A stretch of DNA of 64,000 nt, from the NCBI GenBank assembly GCA_049601915.1, contig JBMYRB010000002.1, forward strand, positions 186,001-250,000, read 5' to 3'. Positions 44,943 through 54,246 of this stretch are shown here, one piece after another. Position 1 is the stretch's first letter; every line of letters starts with the position of its first letter. The position numbers were made by a program, and so were the translations under genes. The notes beneath the pieces were generated by a model. It ran no database searches. It was not told where the DNA came from and saw nothing but the letters and a program-made list of their open reading frames with translations. The stretch comes from UBA8079 sp049601915. Lineage in GTDB: Bacteria > Pseudomonadota > Alphaproteobacteria > UBA6615.

Positions 44943-45695
44943 GTGATTCAAATACCGATGCCGCCCGGGACACAGACTACACCCACGACCGCTGTCGTAG
45001 AAAAACTAGGCGGACAGTCCGTCGTCCTCGACCATTCGGGCGCTGTCTGGTTGCCCGACAGCGGCGATCTGCTGGTGGCCGACCTACATTTCGAGAAGGG
45101 CTCGGCGTTTGCCGCGCGCGGCCAGAGCCTGCTGCCGCCCTACGACACTGCCGACACGCTGGCCCGGCTGGAGCGTGTTGTTGCCCGGCTGCAGCCAGCG
45201 CGTGTGATCTGCCTCGGCGATACGTTGCATGAACTCGCTGGTGAGGCCCGCATGGCCGAAAGCGACCGACAACGACTCTCCCGACTGGTGGAGAAACAGG
45301 GCTGGGTGTGGATCGCGGGAAACCACGACCCCGAACCGCCGGCCGCATTGGGTGGTGCCGCAGTGGACGAGCTGCGGATCGGCGATCTGCGGCTTTGCCA
45401 TGATGTGGCGGAAAACAATGCGAACGGGATTCCCGTGGCGGAGATCTGTGGCCACTATCACCCGAAGGCCGCCGTGCGGGTGCGCGGTCGCCGGATTTCC
45501 GGGCGCTGCTTTGCGACCGACGGGCGGCGCCTGATCCTGCCGGCCTTCGGTGCCTATGCCGGGGGGTTAAATGCTCGCGAGCCGGCGATCGCCGGACTCC
45601 TGGCGTCTCGGTTCAAGGTCTATCTGATGGGTCGGGCGGGACTGTTCTCGTTTCGCCACGACCAGCTGCTGCCCGATCCAAAACGCGCGGCCTGA
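44943..45695 (+). CDS. pdeM: ligase-associated DNA damage response endonuclease PdeM
   Basis: The 250-residue calcineurin-like phosphoesterase carries the metallophosphatase motifs VADLHFEKG (about residues 45-53), CLGDTLHE, GNHDPE, LCHDV and CGHYHPKA. PdeM-type enzymes act in the helicase-ligase repair system as nucleases or phosphatases. GTG at 44943 is assigned; ATG at 44958 is an alternative. It is 99 bases after the antisense pseudogene and 877 bases after the helicase, so the normal tight pairing has been interrupted. The photolyase gene follows 12 bases after the stop. Confidence 0.9.
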   Translation: MIQIPMPPGTQTTPTTAVVEKLGGQSVVLDHSGAVWLPDSGDLLVADLHFEKGSAFAARGQSLLPPYDTADTLARLERVVARLQPARVICLGDTLHELAGEARMAESDRQRLSRLVEKQGWVWIAGNHDPEPPAALGGAAVDELRIGDLRLCHDVAENNANGIPVAEICGHYHPKAAVRVRGRRISGRCFATDGRRLILPAFGAYAGGLNAREPAIAGLLASRFKVYLMGRAGLFSFRHDQLLPDPKRAA

Positions 45696-45707
45696 CGTAC
45701 CAAGTTT

Positions 45708-47159
45708 ATGCCCTCCGAAAACCCCGTCATCGTCTGGTTCCGCCAAGACCTTCGCCTTGCCGATAATCCGGCACTGGCCGCCGCTATCGGGTCCGGACGG
45801 CCCATCATGCCGCTCTACATTCTGGATGAGGAGACCACCGATATACGTCCATTGGGCGGCGCGTCGCGCTGGTGGCTGCACCACAGCCTTGAATCATTGA
45901 CGTCCGATCTGCGTGACCGTGGATTGCAGCTCGTGCTGCGCCGGGGCGCCGCGGCGGTGGAACTGGCCCAGCTCGTTAACGAAACACAGCCGGCCGAGGT
46001 CGTCTGGAACCGGAGCTACGAGCCCGGATCGATTGCGCGGGACATGGCGGTCAAGACGATGTTGCGCGATACAGGGGTTGCGGCCGAAAGCTACAACGGG
46101 TCGCTGCTGATTGAGCCCTGGACGATCGAGACCGGACAGGGCGGCCCCTACAAGGTGTTCACGCCTTATTGGAGGCGCTTGCGCGAGCTTTATCAAGCGC
46201 CGGAGTTCGCCGGTGTGCCGGACAAATTGCCTGCTGGGAGGAGTGTTGCAGCGGACGAGCTAGCCGATTGGGCGCTGCTGCCTACGAAGCCCGACTGGGC
46301 GGGAGGACTGCGCGAAGGATGGCGGGTCGGGGAGGGGGCCGCGTCGGAACGCTTGACGACGTTTCTGGATGACGCCGTGGCCGATTATCCGAACGACCGG
46401 GACCGACCCGACCGGCCGGGGACATCACGCCTTTCGCCCCATCTGCACTTCGGGGAGATCAGCCCCCATCGGGTGTGGCGCGCGGCCGCGCCGCTTCTGG
46501 ACAGGGGTGGAGAAATCGCTGCGGGCGCCGAGGCGTTGTCGCGGGAACTCGCGTGGCGGGATTTCAATCATCACCTGCTGTTTCACTTTCCCGGAATCGC
46601 GACGTCGAACTGGCGCGAACAGTTCGATCGGTTTCCCTGGCGCGACGACCCGGACGGGCTGACGGCATGGCAACGCGGCGAGACGGGTTATCCGCTGGTC
46701 GACGCCGGCCTACGCGAACTCTGGCATACGGGCTTCATGCACAACCGGGTGCGCATGATCGTTGCGTCGTTTCTGATAAAGGACTTAATGATCGATTGGC
46801 GCGCGGGAGAGGCCTGGTTCTGGGATATGCTGGTTGATGCGGACGTAGCCAACAATGCCTGCAACTGGCAGTGGGTCGCGGGATCGGGGGCGGATGCTTC
46901 GCCGTTTTTCCGAATTTTCAATCCGATTACCCAGGGCGAGAAGTTCGACCCTGCGGGCAATTATGTACGGCGCTGGGTTCCGGAGGTTGCCGATCTGCCC
47001 GACAAGTGGATTCACAAGCCCTGGATGGCGCCGGGAGAAGTGCTGGATGTGTCGCGAGTGATTCTCGGTGAGAGTTACCCGGAACCGATGGTTGATCACG
47101 CTGCAGCGCGAAACCGGGCGCTCGACGCCTATAAATCGATCAGAAACGAGACCAGCTGA
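45708..47159 (+). CDS. phrB: class I deoxyribodipyrimidine photolyase
   Basis: The 483-residue flavoprotein has the N-terminal antenna domain (VIVWFRQDLRLADNPAL at residues 7-23) and the FAD/DNA-binding domain (GTSRLSPHLHFGEISPH, LAWRDFNHHLLFH, RMIVASFLIKDLMIDW, and NNACNWQWVAGSGADASP). The Trp-rich electron transfer region is intact. It would repair cyclobutane pyrimidine dimers with blue light. The stop codon is embedded in a CTGAATC/GATTCAG hairpin at 47156-47171. Location directly after pdeM suggests a single repair operon. Confidence 0.92.
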   Translation: MPSENPVIVWFRQDLRLADNPALAAAIGSGRPIMPLYILDEETTDIRPLGGASRWWLHHSLESLTSDLRDRGLQLVLRRGAAAVELAQLVNETQPAEVVWNRSYEPGSIARDMAVKTMLRDTGVAAESYNGSLLIEPWTIETGQGGPYKVFTPYWRRLRELYQAPEFAGVPDKLPAGRSVAADELADWALLPTKPDWAGGLREGWRVGEGAASERLTTFLDDAVADYPNDRDRPDRPGTSRLSPHLHFGEISPHRVWRAAAPLLDRGGEIAAGAEALSRELAWRDFNHHLLFHFPGIATSNWREQFDRFPWRDDPDGLTAWQRGETGYPLVDAGLRELWHTGFMHNRVRMIVASFLIKDLMIDWRAGEAWFWDMLVDADVANNACNWQWVAGSGADASPFFRIFNPITQGEKFDPAGNYVRRWVPEVADLPDKWIHKPWMAPGEVLDVSRVILGESYPEPMVDHAAARNRALDAYKSIRNETS

Positions 47160-47185
47160 ATCTCGATTCAGTCAAAGCGATCGGG

Positions 47186-48244
47186 CTATCTGATACCACG
47201 CAGTTCGTGGGTGAACCACAAGATCATCGTGAACAGCAATACTGCGCCGGCCTGATGGCAGGCAGCGACGTGGATCGGGACCACGAGCACCAGCGTTGTG
47301 ATGCCGAGTGCGACCTGAAGCAGCGCCATGATCATCAGCGCATTTGTGACTCGGCGCGCCCGGGGCGTCAGCGCCAGCCAGCGACTGCGCCACCAGAGTG
47401 TTGCCACGGCAGCGAGGCTGACGAGCGCCAGCACCCGATGGTGGAACTGGACCGTCCCGTGATCTTCGAACGGTGCGGCCGGATGTTCGAAGTAGTTCGG
47501 CGGCAGGATGGCGCCCTCCATCAGCGGGAAGCTGTTGAAGATAAGGCCCGCATCGGTGCCGGCGACGAATGCACCCGACAGGATTGTGAGGGCGACCAGC
47601 GCAAGTGCGACTAACGCCAGGCGTCTGACCTGAATTCCAACCCGGTCGGCAATTGAACTCGGGTCAGGGAAGATCAGCGAGAGACCTGTCCAGATGAGGA
47701 CGGCGTAGATCAGGAAGGCGAGAGACAGATGTGCGGCAAGCCGGTACTGGCTGACTTCCGGAATATCGACAAGGCCGCTGCGCACCATGTACCAGCCAAG
47801 TACCCCCTGCGCGCCGCCGAGCAGGAACAACCCGATCAAGCGCGGCACTAGTGATTTCCGCACCCGGCCGCGGATCAGGAACCAGACAAAGGGGAAGAAA
47901 AAGACCAGTCCGATCAGCCGGCCCCAGGCCCGGTGGATGTATTCCCACCAGAAGATTTCACGGAACTCCGCCATCGTCATGCCGGCGTTGATCTCGAGAT
48001 ATTGCGGGCTCGTCCGGTAGAGCTGGAAGCTCCGCTCCCAGGCGGCGTCGGAAAGGGGCGGCAGGAAGCCCGTGACCGGGCGCCAGTCGACAATGGAAAG
48101 GCCGGATTCGGTCAGCCGCGTGATGCCGCCGATCACGATCATGTTGAGAACCATCGCGGCGCACAGCAGTAGCCACCAGCCAATGGCACGGTCATAGGCG
48201 CGTTGGCGGGGGGCGGTGAATTCGGTTTTGCTGGTTGTGGTCAT
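47186..48244 (-). CDS. ctaA: heme A synthase (COX15/CtaA)
   Basis: The 352-residue membrane protein has about 8 transmembrane segments and the conserved His-containing heme-binding segments WEYIHRAWGRLIG, FHHRVLALVSL and AACHQAGAVLL, plus RLTESGLSIVDWRPVTG near the N-terminus. It oxidises heme O to heme A for aa3-type cytochrome oxidase. The type without paired Cys is the proteobacterial one. It is separate from the upstream Kor genes by 129 bases that carry a hairpin. Convergent with the photolyase gene. Confidence 0.93.
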   Translation of the reverse strand: MTTTSKTEFTAPRQRAYDRAIGWWLLLCAAMVLNMIVIGGITRLTESGLSIVDWRPVTGFLPPLSDAAWERSFQLYRTSPQYLEINAGMTMAEFREIFWWEYIHRAWGRLIGLVFFFPFVWFLIRGRVRKSLVPRLIGLFLLGGAQGVLGWYMVRSGLVDIPEVSQYRLAAHLSLAFLIYAVLIWTGLSLIFPDPSSIADRVGIQVRRLALVALALVALTILSGAFVAGTDAGLIFNSFPLMEGAILPPNYFEHPAAPFEDHGTVQFHHRVLALVSLAAVATLWWRSRWLALTPRARRVTNALMIMALLQVALGITTLVLVVPIHVAACHQAGAVLLFTMILWFTHELRGIR

Positions 48245-48322
48245 GATCTCGCGTCAGCTGCCCGCATACGGTGCGGGGTCAATCTGATGCGTCATTGAGA
48301 GGAGGGCAAGCCGCCGCGCCCA

Positions 48323-48344
48323 TCGGTCGCAGGATCGCGACCGA
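48323..48344 (-). terminator. hairpin after korB
   Basis: TCGGTCGC and GCGACCGA form a perfect 8-base stem with a 6-base loop (AGGATC), 30 bases beyond the korB stop. There is no T-run on the coding side, so termination is possible but weak; the hairpin may also protect the 3' end of the transcript. Confidence 0.4.
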
Positions 48345-48373
48345 CAGGCGGGCTCGTTACTCGGCGTCTCTGT

Positions 48374-49399
48374 TTACTCGACCGTCCAGGTCTGACCGCG
48401 TTGCAGCAGCTTGTTGATATCGGCCTTGTCGGCATCCTTCGATGCCTGCTCGATCTGGGCGTGCACGGAAGTCTCGTAGGTGGGAGCGGGTTCCGCGTAG
48501 AGAACGCCGAGTGCGACCGGATGGTTCGGCGGATCCATCTGGGCCAGCATCGTCGCCAGGCCGCGGTTGGTCTCGTCATGGACGGCGATATCGTCGAGGG
48601 TGATGCCATTTTCGCCAAGCGTCACCACTTGCAGGCGCATCTCCTCCTTGTTCAGGATGAGGCCCTTCGATTTCTCCTTGCCGAAGAGCAGGGGCTCACC
48701 ATGCTCCACATGAATCTGCATCTCTTCCTGGACGCTCTTCTCGGTGAAGTGCTTGAAGGCGCCGTCGTTGTAGACGATGCAGTTCTGGAAAATTTCAACG
48801 AAGGAGGCACCCTTGTGCTTGTAGGCGCGCTTGAGGACCTCGGGCAGATGCTTCTGCAGGATGTCCGAGGAGCGGGCGATGAAGGTACCGCCCACGCCAA
48901 GCGCGAACTGTGCCGCGGAGACCGGGTTGTCGATCGATCCGAGCGGGGTCGAGGGCGACTTTGTGCCGATCTTGGACGTCGGCGAATACTGACCCTTGGT
49001 CAGGCCGTAGATCTGGTTGTTAAAGAGCAGGATCTGCAAATCGATGTTGCGGCGGATCGCATGCATCGTGTGGTTGCCGCCGATCGACAGCATGTCGCCG
49101 TCGCCGCCCACAACCCAGACATCGAGCTCGGGGTTGGCGAGTTTCACACCCGAAGCCACCGCCGGCGAGCGGCCATGGATCGTGTGGAAACCGTAGGTCT
49201 CCATGTAATAGGGGAAGCGCGCCGCACAGCCGATACCGGACACGAAAACCGTGTTCTTGGGGTCGGCTTCCAGCTGGGCCAGCGTGTTCTGGACGCCCTT
49301 GAGGATGGCGTAGTCGCCACAGCCTGGGCACCAGCGAACTTCCTGGTCGGTCGCGAAGTCGCGGGCCGTCAGTTTTTCCGGGGGGCTTTGGACGTTCAT
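48374..49399 (-). CDS. korB: 2-oxoglutarate:ferredoxin oxidoreductase beta subunit
   Basis: The 341-residue subunit binds thiamine diphosphate: WVVGGDGDMLSIGGNH (about residues 86-101) and a following LFNNQIYGLTKGQYSPTS are the TPP motif and its partner segment. WCPGCGDYAIL near residue 22 is the typical N-terminal Cys region with one [4Fe-4S] cluster. It catalyses CoA-dependent decarboxylation of a 2-oxoacid, reducing ferredoxin. The start is one base after the stop of korA. Substrate 2-oxoglutarate is the most likely, but pyruvate or other 2-oxoacids are possible. Confidence 0.88.
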   Translation of the reverse strand: MNVQSPPEKLTARDFATDQEVRWCPGCGDYAILKGVQNTLAQLEADPKNTVFVSGIGCAARFPYYMETYGFHTIHGRSPAVASGVKLANPELDVWVVGGDGDMLSIGGNHTMHAIRRNIDLQILLFNNQIYGLTKGQYSPTSKIGTKSPSTPLGSIDNPVSAAQFALGVGGTFIARSSDILQKHLPEVLKRAYKHKGASFVEIFQNCIVYNDGAFKHFTEKSVQEEMQIHVEHGEPLLFGKEKSKGLILNKEEMRLQVVTLGENGITLDDIAVHDETNRGLATMLAQMDPPNHPVALGVLYAEPAPTYETSVHAQIEQASKDADKADINKLLQRGQTWTVE

Positions 49400-49400
49400 T

Positions 49401-51269
49401 CTACTTCTCCAGCCGGGCGCGGATTGCGTCTTCAAGCTCTCCAATGAGGAACGGCTTGCCGTTGACTTTGTTGAGCCCTTCAGCGGGCAACAGGTGCTGG
49501 TCACGCAACAGGGTGCGCAACTGACCGGTGTTCATCTCGGGTACCAGGATCTGGTCGAAGGTGCCGAGAAGTGCCTCGAGGTTGCGCGGCAGCGGCCAGA
49601 TGTAGCGCAGGTGAATCTGTGCCACGTCTAGCCCGTCGTCGCGCATGTTGTTGACGGCGCGGTTGATTGGACCGTAGGTCGAACCCCAGCCCACAACCGC
49701 AAGCTTGGCGCCCGCCTCACCGACACTGACCGTCTGTTCGGGGATGTCGTCGGCAATTCCGAGGACCTTGGCCGCGCGCACATTGGTCATCTTCTGATGG
49801 TTTTCCGGGTCGTAGGAAATATGACCGCTGTCGTAAGAGCGCTCGATGCCGCCGATCCGGTGCATCAAATCCGGCGTGCCCGGCTTCACCCATGGGCGGG
49901 CGAGAGTCTCGTCGTCGCGCATGAAGGGCTGGAAGCTTTCCGGATCGGTGCGGAACTCGACGTCGAAACGTTCGGTGTCGCCCGCGTCGGGGATCAGCCA
50001 GGGTTCCGATGCGTTTGTGATGTAACCATCGGTCAGGACCATGACCGGGGTCATATACTTCGTCGCGATCCGGACGGCCTCGATGGCCACCTCATATCCG
50101 TCGGATGGTGTCGAGACAGAAATCACCGGCATCGGCGCATCGCCGTTGCGGCCATACACAGCCTGGTACAGATCCGATTGTTCGGTTTTGGTCGGTAGCC
50201 CGGTCGACGGGCCTGCGCGCTGGGAGTTGATCACGACCAGGGGCAGTTCGGTGGCGATGGCCAGGCCGATCGCCTCCATCTTGAGCGCGATACCCGGGCC
50301 GGAGCTCGAGGTGATGCCCAGCGAGCCGGCATAGGAGGCGCCGATGGCGGCTGCAGCGGCGGCGATTTCGTCTTCCGCCTGGAAGGTCACGACGCCGAAT
50401 TCTTTCATCCGCGCCAGCTGATGCAGCAGGGCAGAGGCCGGCGTGATCGGGTAGGAGCAGAAGGCGATCTTCAGATCGGCGAGCAGGGAGCCCGCGAGCA
50501 GTCCGAGGGAGACCGATTCCGCGCCTGTGATCGTCCGGTACAGGCCGGGTTCGATCTTGGCCGGCTCGACATCGAAGGTGCCCAGTTCGGCCGGCATCTC
50601 GGCGGTCTCGCCGAACGCGTGGCCGGCATTGAGCGCCGCGATGTTCGCCTTGGCGACATCGGGGTTCTTGGCGAACTTCGCTTCGAGCCAGTCGACCGAG
50701 GCCTGCCGCTTGCGGCCGTACATCCAGTAGACGAGACCGAGCGCCCACATGTTCTTGGAGCGAAGCGCTTCCTTGTTCGAAAGCCCGAACTCCTTGACCG
50801 CTTCGACAGTGAGCCGGGACATGTCGATCTTGACCAGCCGGTAGCCGTCGAGACTGTTATTCTCGAGCGGGTTTTCCGTGTAGCCCGCCTTGGTCAGGTT
50901 GCGGTCGGTAAATGCGCCGGAATCAGCGATGACGATGCCGTTGGGTTTCACGTCTGCGAGATTGGTCACGAGCGCGGCGGGGTTCATCACCACCAGCACG
51001 TCTAGCAGGTCGCCCGAGGTCATGATTTTGCGGGCGCCGAAATTAATCTGGAATGCCGATACGCCGAAGGTCGTGCCGGCAGGCGCGCGAATCTCGGCGG
51101 GGAAATCGGGGAAGGTGGCCAGGTCATTGCCGGCGATGGCCGCCGTCATGGTGAACTGGCTGCCGGTGAGCTGCATACCGTCACCGGAATCGCCGGCGAA
51201 TCGTACGACCGCGGATTCGATTTCGTGACGTTTCTCTTCCGGCCTTTCGACGGCCGCTACCTCAGACAT
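49401..51269 (-). CDS. korA: 2-oxoglutarate:ferredoxin oxidoreductase alpha subunit (gamma-alpha fusion)
   Basis: The 622-residue subunit joins the gamma domain (residues about 20-200; RFAGDSGDGMQLTGSQF, FPAEIRAPAGTTFGVSAFQI) to the alpha domain (GLYRTITGAESVSLGLLAG, AFCSYPITPASALLHQL, EAIGLAIATELPLVVINSQR, STGLPTKTEQSDLY). This two-subunit layout is typical of aerobic KorAB systems. The enzyme provides low-potential electrons or, reversed, fixes CO2. It lies upstream of korB on one transcript and near a ferredoxin reductase gene. Confidence 0.9.
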   Translation of the reverse strand: MSEVAAVERPEEKRHEIESAVVRFAGDSGDGMQLTGSQFTMTAAIAGNDLATFPDFPAEIRAPAGTTFGVSAFQINFGARKIMTSGDLLDVLVVMNPAALVTNLADVKPNGIVIADSGAFTDRNLTKAGYTENPLENNSLDGYRLVKIDMSRLTVEAVKEFGLSNKEALRSKNMWALGLVYWMYGRKRQASVDWLEAKFAKNPDVAKANIAALNAGHAFGETAEMPAELGTFDVEPAKIEPGLYRTITGAESVSLGLLAGSLLADLKIAFCSYPITPASALLHQLARMKEFGVVTFQAEDEIAAAAAAIGASYAGSLGITSSSGPGIALKMEAIGLAIATELPLVVINSQRAGPSTGLPTKTEQSDLYQAVYGRNGDAPMPVISVSTPSDGYEVAIEAVRIATKYMTPVMVLTDGYITNASEPWLIPDAGDTERFDVEFRTDPESFQPFMRDDETLARPWVKPGTPDLMHRIGGIERSYDSGHISYDPENHQKMTNVRAAKVLGIADDIPEQTVSVGEAGAKLAVVGWGSTYGPINRAVNNMRDDGLDVAQIHLRYIWPLPRNLEALLGTFDQILVPEMNTGQLRTLLRDQHLLPAEGLNKVNGKPFLIGELEDAIRARLEK

Positions 51270-51420
51270 CGGGTATTTCCTTCCCGTAAACTCTGCTTTG
51301 AATTCAGATTAATATTCGGATGCACGCACGTCTCGTTGCGCGGCGCTACATTCATCCGCCTGCTTGCTCGTTTCAAGCATAAACTGGTGCCTTGAAGGCC
51401 CAACTAAGGTGTTTTGCCGG

Positions 51421-52722
51421 TCAGTCAAGAGCGTCGATCATCGTATCGATGGTCACGAACTTCCGCCGCGGCGCCCCGGGTTTCGCCGCCGCCACTTCGG
51501 CGGCGTCGATTGTTTGCCAGTCCTGATAGGTCAGACATCGGACATCGCGGTCCTTGAGCAATGCTTCCAGCGCCTCGCGGCCGGGCTTCGTGCCGTCTTC
51601 CATGTCCTCGAAAATTTGCTTGGCAGCGATGTCGCCATCGGGCTTGTTGGTGCCGATTACACCGGTCGGACCACGCTTGATCCAACCGACCGCATATACG
51701 CCGTCGCCGACCCGGCCCTCATCATGCACCACGATGCCGTTATCAGCGTCGAACGGCACGCCAGGGAAGGGATCGGAGAAATAACCGATCGCCGGAATCA
51801 CCAGGCCGCATTCGATGTCGAAAAATTCACCGGTTCCCACCGAACGACCATCCTCGACACGGGTGTGTTCCATCCGGATGCCTTCGACCTTGTCGCCGCC
51901 GAGAATCTCGATCGGTTTCGCATAGAAGGTGAAATGGACGCGTTTTGACTTGCCCGCCGGGTCGACGTCGGGGAATTCCTTCATCGTTGCGAGGTTGCGG
52001 TCCTTGAGACGCTTGTCCCGATCCGACCAGTCGCCTATGACTTCGTCAGGCAGCTGGTCCGGGTCGATGACTGGTTGGCAATCGTCGAGCTTGCCCATTT
52101 CGCGCAGCTCGACATTCGTGAATTTGGCTTCGATCGGCCCACGACGACCTATCATATACACGTCGGTGATTGGCGCGGCCTCGACGGCATCGGCCGCGTG
52201 ATCGGCAATATCGGTCTCGGTCATTTCTTCCGGGGTTTTGACCAGTACCCGGGCCACGTCGACGGCGACATTGCCCTGGCCGATGACAACCACCGTGCCG
52301 GTGTTCAAATCCGGCTGCAGGTCCGTGAAGTCGGGATGCCCGTTGTACCAGCCCACGAAGTCGGCCGAGCCGAACACGCCAGCCTTGTCCTCACCGGGGA
52401 TTCCAAGCTTGCGATCACGCGGCGCGCCGACAGCAAGCACGATCGCATCGTACATTTCATGCAACTCTGCCATCGTGACATCGCGGCCGACCTCGACGTT
52501 GCCGTAGTAGCCGACACTGTCACGTAACGCTGTCTTTTCGTAGACGCGGGCGACCTTTTTAGTTGTCTGGTGATCCGGTGCGACACCGCCACGGATCAAT
52601 CCGAAGGGTGTCGGCAAACGTTCGATGATATCGACCCGGACGTCTTTATCGCCCTTAAGCAAGGCATCGACCGTGTAAAAGCCGCTCGGCCCCGCGCCGA
52701 TGACGGCAACATTAATTGACAT
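51421..52722 (-). CDS. adrenodoxin-reductase-type ferredoxin--NADP+ reductase (FprA-like)
   Basis: The 433-residue FAD protein has the N-terminal VAVIGAGPSGFYTVDALL (FAD), the family signature PTPFGLIRGGVAPDHQTTK, and VVVIGQGNVAVDVARVL (NADP). It shuttles electrons between NADP(H) and ferredoxins or [2Fe-2S] adrenodoxin-like proteins. The C-terminal part with VIGTNKPDGDIAAKQIFED is also conserved in this branch. Downstream of it on the same strand, at 151 bases, lies korA, so it probably couples reduced ferredoxin from KorAB to NADP. A divergent LivK-type gene lies upstream. Confidence 0.88.
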   Translation of the reverse strand: MSINVAVIGAGPSGFYTVDALLKGDKDVRVDIIERLPTPFGLIRGGVAPDHQTTKKVARVYEKTALRDSVGYYGNVEVGRDVTMAELHEMYDAIVLAVGAPRDRKLGIPGEDKAGVFGSADFVGWYNGHPDFTDLQPDLNTGTVVVIGQGNVAVDVARVLVKTPEEMTETDIADHAADAVEAAPITDVYMIGRRGPIEAKFTNVELREMGKLDDCQPVIDPDQLPDEVIGDWSDRDKRLKDRNLATMKEFPDVDPAGKSKRVHFTFYAKPIEILGGDKVEGIRMEHTRVEDGRSVGTGEFFDIECGLVIPAIGYFSDPFPGVPFDADNGIVVHDEGRVGDGVYAVGWIKRGPTGVIGTNKPDGDIAAKQIFEDMEDGTKPGREALEALLKDRDVRCLTYQDWQTIDAAEVAAAKPGAPRRKFVTIDTMIDALD

Positions 52723-52839
52723 GATTCCTCCCTAGAACTCGGCAGGACTATATCCAAACCGATTGTCGTCTGCCATCCCATCTGGCCAACAGAATTTAAG
52801 GTATCTGCGCGCGCGATTCGCAGGATATTTCGATTGTCG

Positions 52840-52868
52840 TTGAACCTTGTTCTCATATTGAGTATATG
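52840..52868 (+). promoter_or_regulatory. sigma-70-like promoter of the second Liv-type operon
   Basis: TTGAAC and TATATG are separated by 17 bases, and lie about 100 bases before the substrate-binding gene. Downstream of it, an inverted repeat (CGGCGGTAT/ATGCCGCCG, with one G-T pair, 52876-52895) overlaps the likely transcription start region and could be an operator or leader hairpin. Confidence 0.45.
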
Positions 52869-52965
52869 TGGCGCTCGGCGGTATAAATGCCGCCGATATC
52901 TGAGGAATGTAAGGACGGGACCGTCGCGTCGCAACTTGCCACCGATCGCACAGGAGACCGCGAAC

Positions 52966-54186
52966 ATGCAGCGCATGCGCATTCGCAACTATTTCACCAC
53001 CGCCGCAGCGGCAATACTCGCCCTTACCTCGGCGTCGATCGTCCAGGCCCAGCAGGATCCGATCCGGATCGGCGAGATCAACAGCTACACCGGTCCGCTG
53101 GCCTCCTTCACCGTGCCCTACCGCAACGGATGGCAGCTCGCGGTCGAGCAGGTCAACGCGAATGGCGGCGTTCTGGGACGCAAGCTCGAGGTCATCTCGC
53201 GCGACGACGGCGCGAAACCTGCTGACGCGGTGAAGTTTGCCGAGGAACTCGTGCGGCGTGAGAAAGTCGACCTGGTCGCCGGCACGTTCCTGTCGCATAT
53301 AGGGCTCGCGGTGGCTGACTTCGCCGCGCGCAACAAGGTTCTGTTTGTCGCCTCGGAGCCTCTGTCGGACGCCATCGTCTGGGCCAAGGGCAACGACTAT
53401 ACGTTCCGGTTGCGCCCCTCGACCTATATGCAGGCCGCGATGCTGGCCGAGGAAGCCGCCAAGTTGCCCGCCAAGCGCTGGGCGACGGTCGCACCGAACT
53501 ATGAATATGGACAGTCGGCCGTGAAGGCCTTCCAGGATGTGCTGAAGGGCCTGCGTCCGGACGTCGAGTTTGTGGGCCAGCAATGGCCGGCGCTGTTCAA
53601 GCTTGATGCGGGTGCGACCGTTCAGGCACTGGCCCAGGCCAAGCCCGACGCGATCTTCAACGTGACCTTCTCGATCGATCTGGCGAAATTCGTGCGCGAG
53701 GGTCAGCTGCGCGGGCTGTTCGCCGACCGCCCGGTGGTCAGCCTGCTGACGGGCGAACCGGAATATCTCGACGCGCTCAAGGGCGAAGCGCCCGAGGGCT
53801 GGATTGTCACCGGCTATCCCTGGCAGTCGATCGAAGATGCCGAACACAAGGCCTTCCTCGATGCCTACAGCAAGCGGTTCAACGACTATCCGCGGGCGGG
53901 CTCGATCGTCGGCTACAACACGATTTTGACGATTGCGGCGATGCTCGAGAAGGCCGGTTCCGCCGACACCGATGCCATGGTCGCGGCGATGAAAAACCTG
54001 GAGCTCGACACGCCGTTCGGCCCCATCACCTACCGCGCCATCGACCACCAATCGACGATGGGCGCCTATGTCGGGCGCACCGCGAAGGTTGACGGCAAGG
54101 GCGTCATGGTGGATTTCCGCTATGCGAATGGCGCCGACTACCTGCCCGACGACGCGACGGTCCGAAAACTTCGACTGTCGAAGTAG
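52966..54186 (+). CDS. Liv-type ABC transporter substrate-binding protein 2
   Basis: The 406-residue protein has a Sec signal peptide (LALTSASIVQAQ, cleavage about residue 26) and a type I periplasmic binding fold (IGEINSYTGPLASFTVPYRNGWQLAVEQVN, PNYEYGQSAVKAFQDVL). AGGAG lies upstream of ATG 52966. It likely binds an amino acid, amide, urea or aromatic acid. It is followed by a fused permease and two ATPases, all on one strand. Confidence 0.9.
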   Translation: MQRMRIRNYFTTAAAAILALTSASIVQAQQDPIRIGEINSYTGPLASFTVPYRNGWQLAVEQVNANGGVLGRKLEVISRDDGAKPADAVKFAEELVRREKVDLVAGTFLSHIGLAVADFAARNKVLFVASEPLSDAIVWAKGNDYTFRLRPSTYMQAAMLAEEAAKLPAKRWATVAPNYEYGQSAVKAFQDVLKGLRPDVEFVGQQWPALFKLDAGATVQALAQAKPDAIFNVTFSIDLAKFVREGQLRGLFADRPVVSLLTGEPEYLDALKGEAPEGWIVTGYPWQSIEDAEHKAFLDAYSKRFNDYPRAGSIVGYNTILTIAAMLEKAGSADTDAMVAAMKNLELDTPFGPITYRAIDHQSTMGAYVGRTAKVDGKGVMVDFRYANGADYLPDDATVRKLRLSK

Positions 54187-54246
54187 CGTCTCGGGTCGCC
54201 CCGCGATCGGCGGGGGGCGTCAGGCCATGCGGCGGCGCCGGAGGAT

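Noticed and set aside
47156..47171. CTGAATC/GATTCAG hairpin as a terminator for the photolyase gene
   Set aside because: The 2-base loop is too tight for a full stem and no T-run follows, so it is noted only in the photolyase entry.
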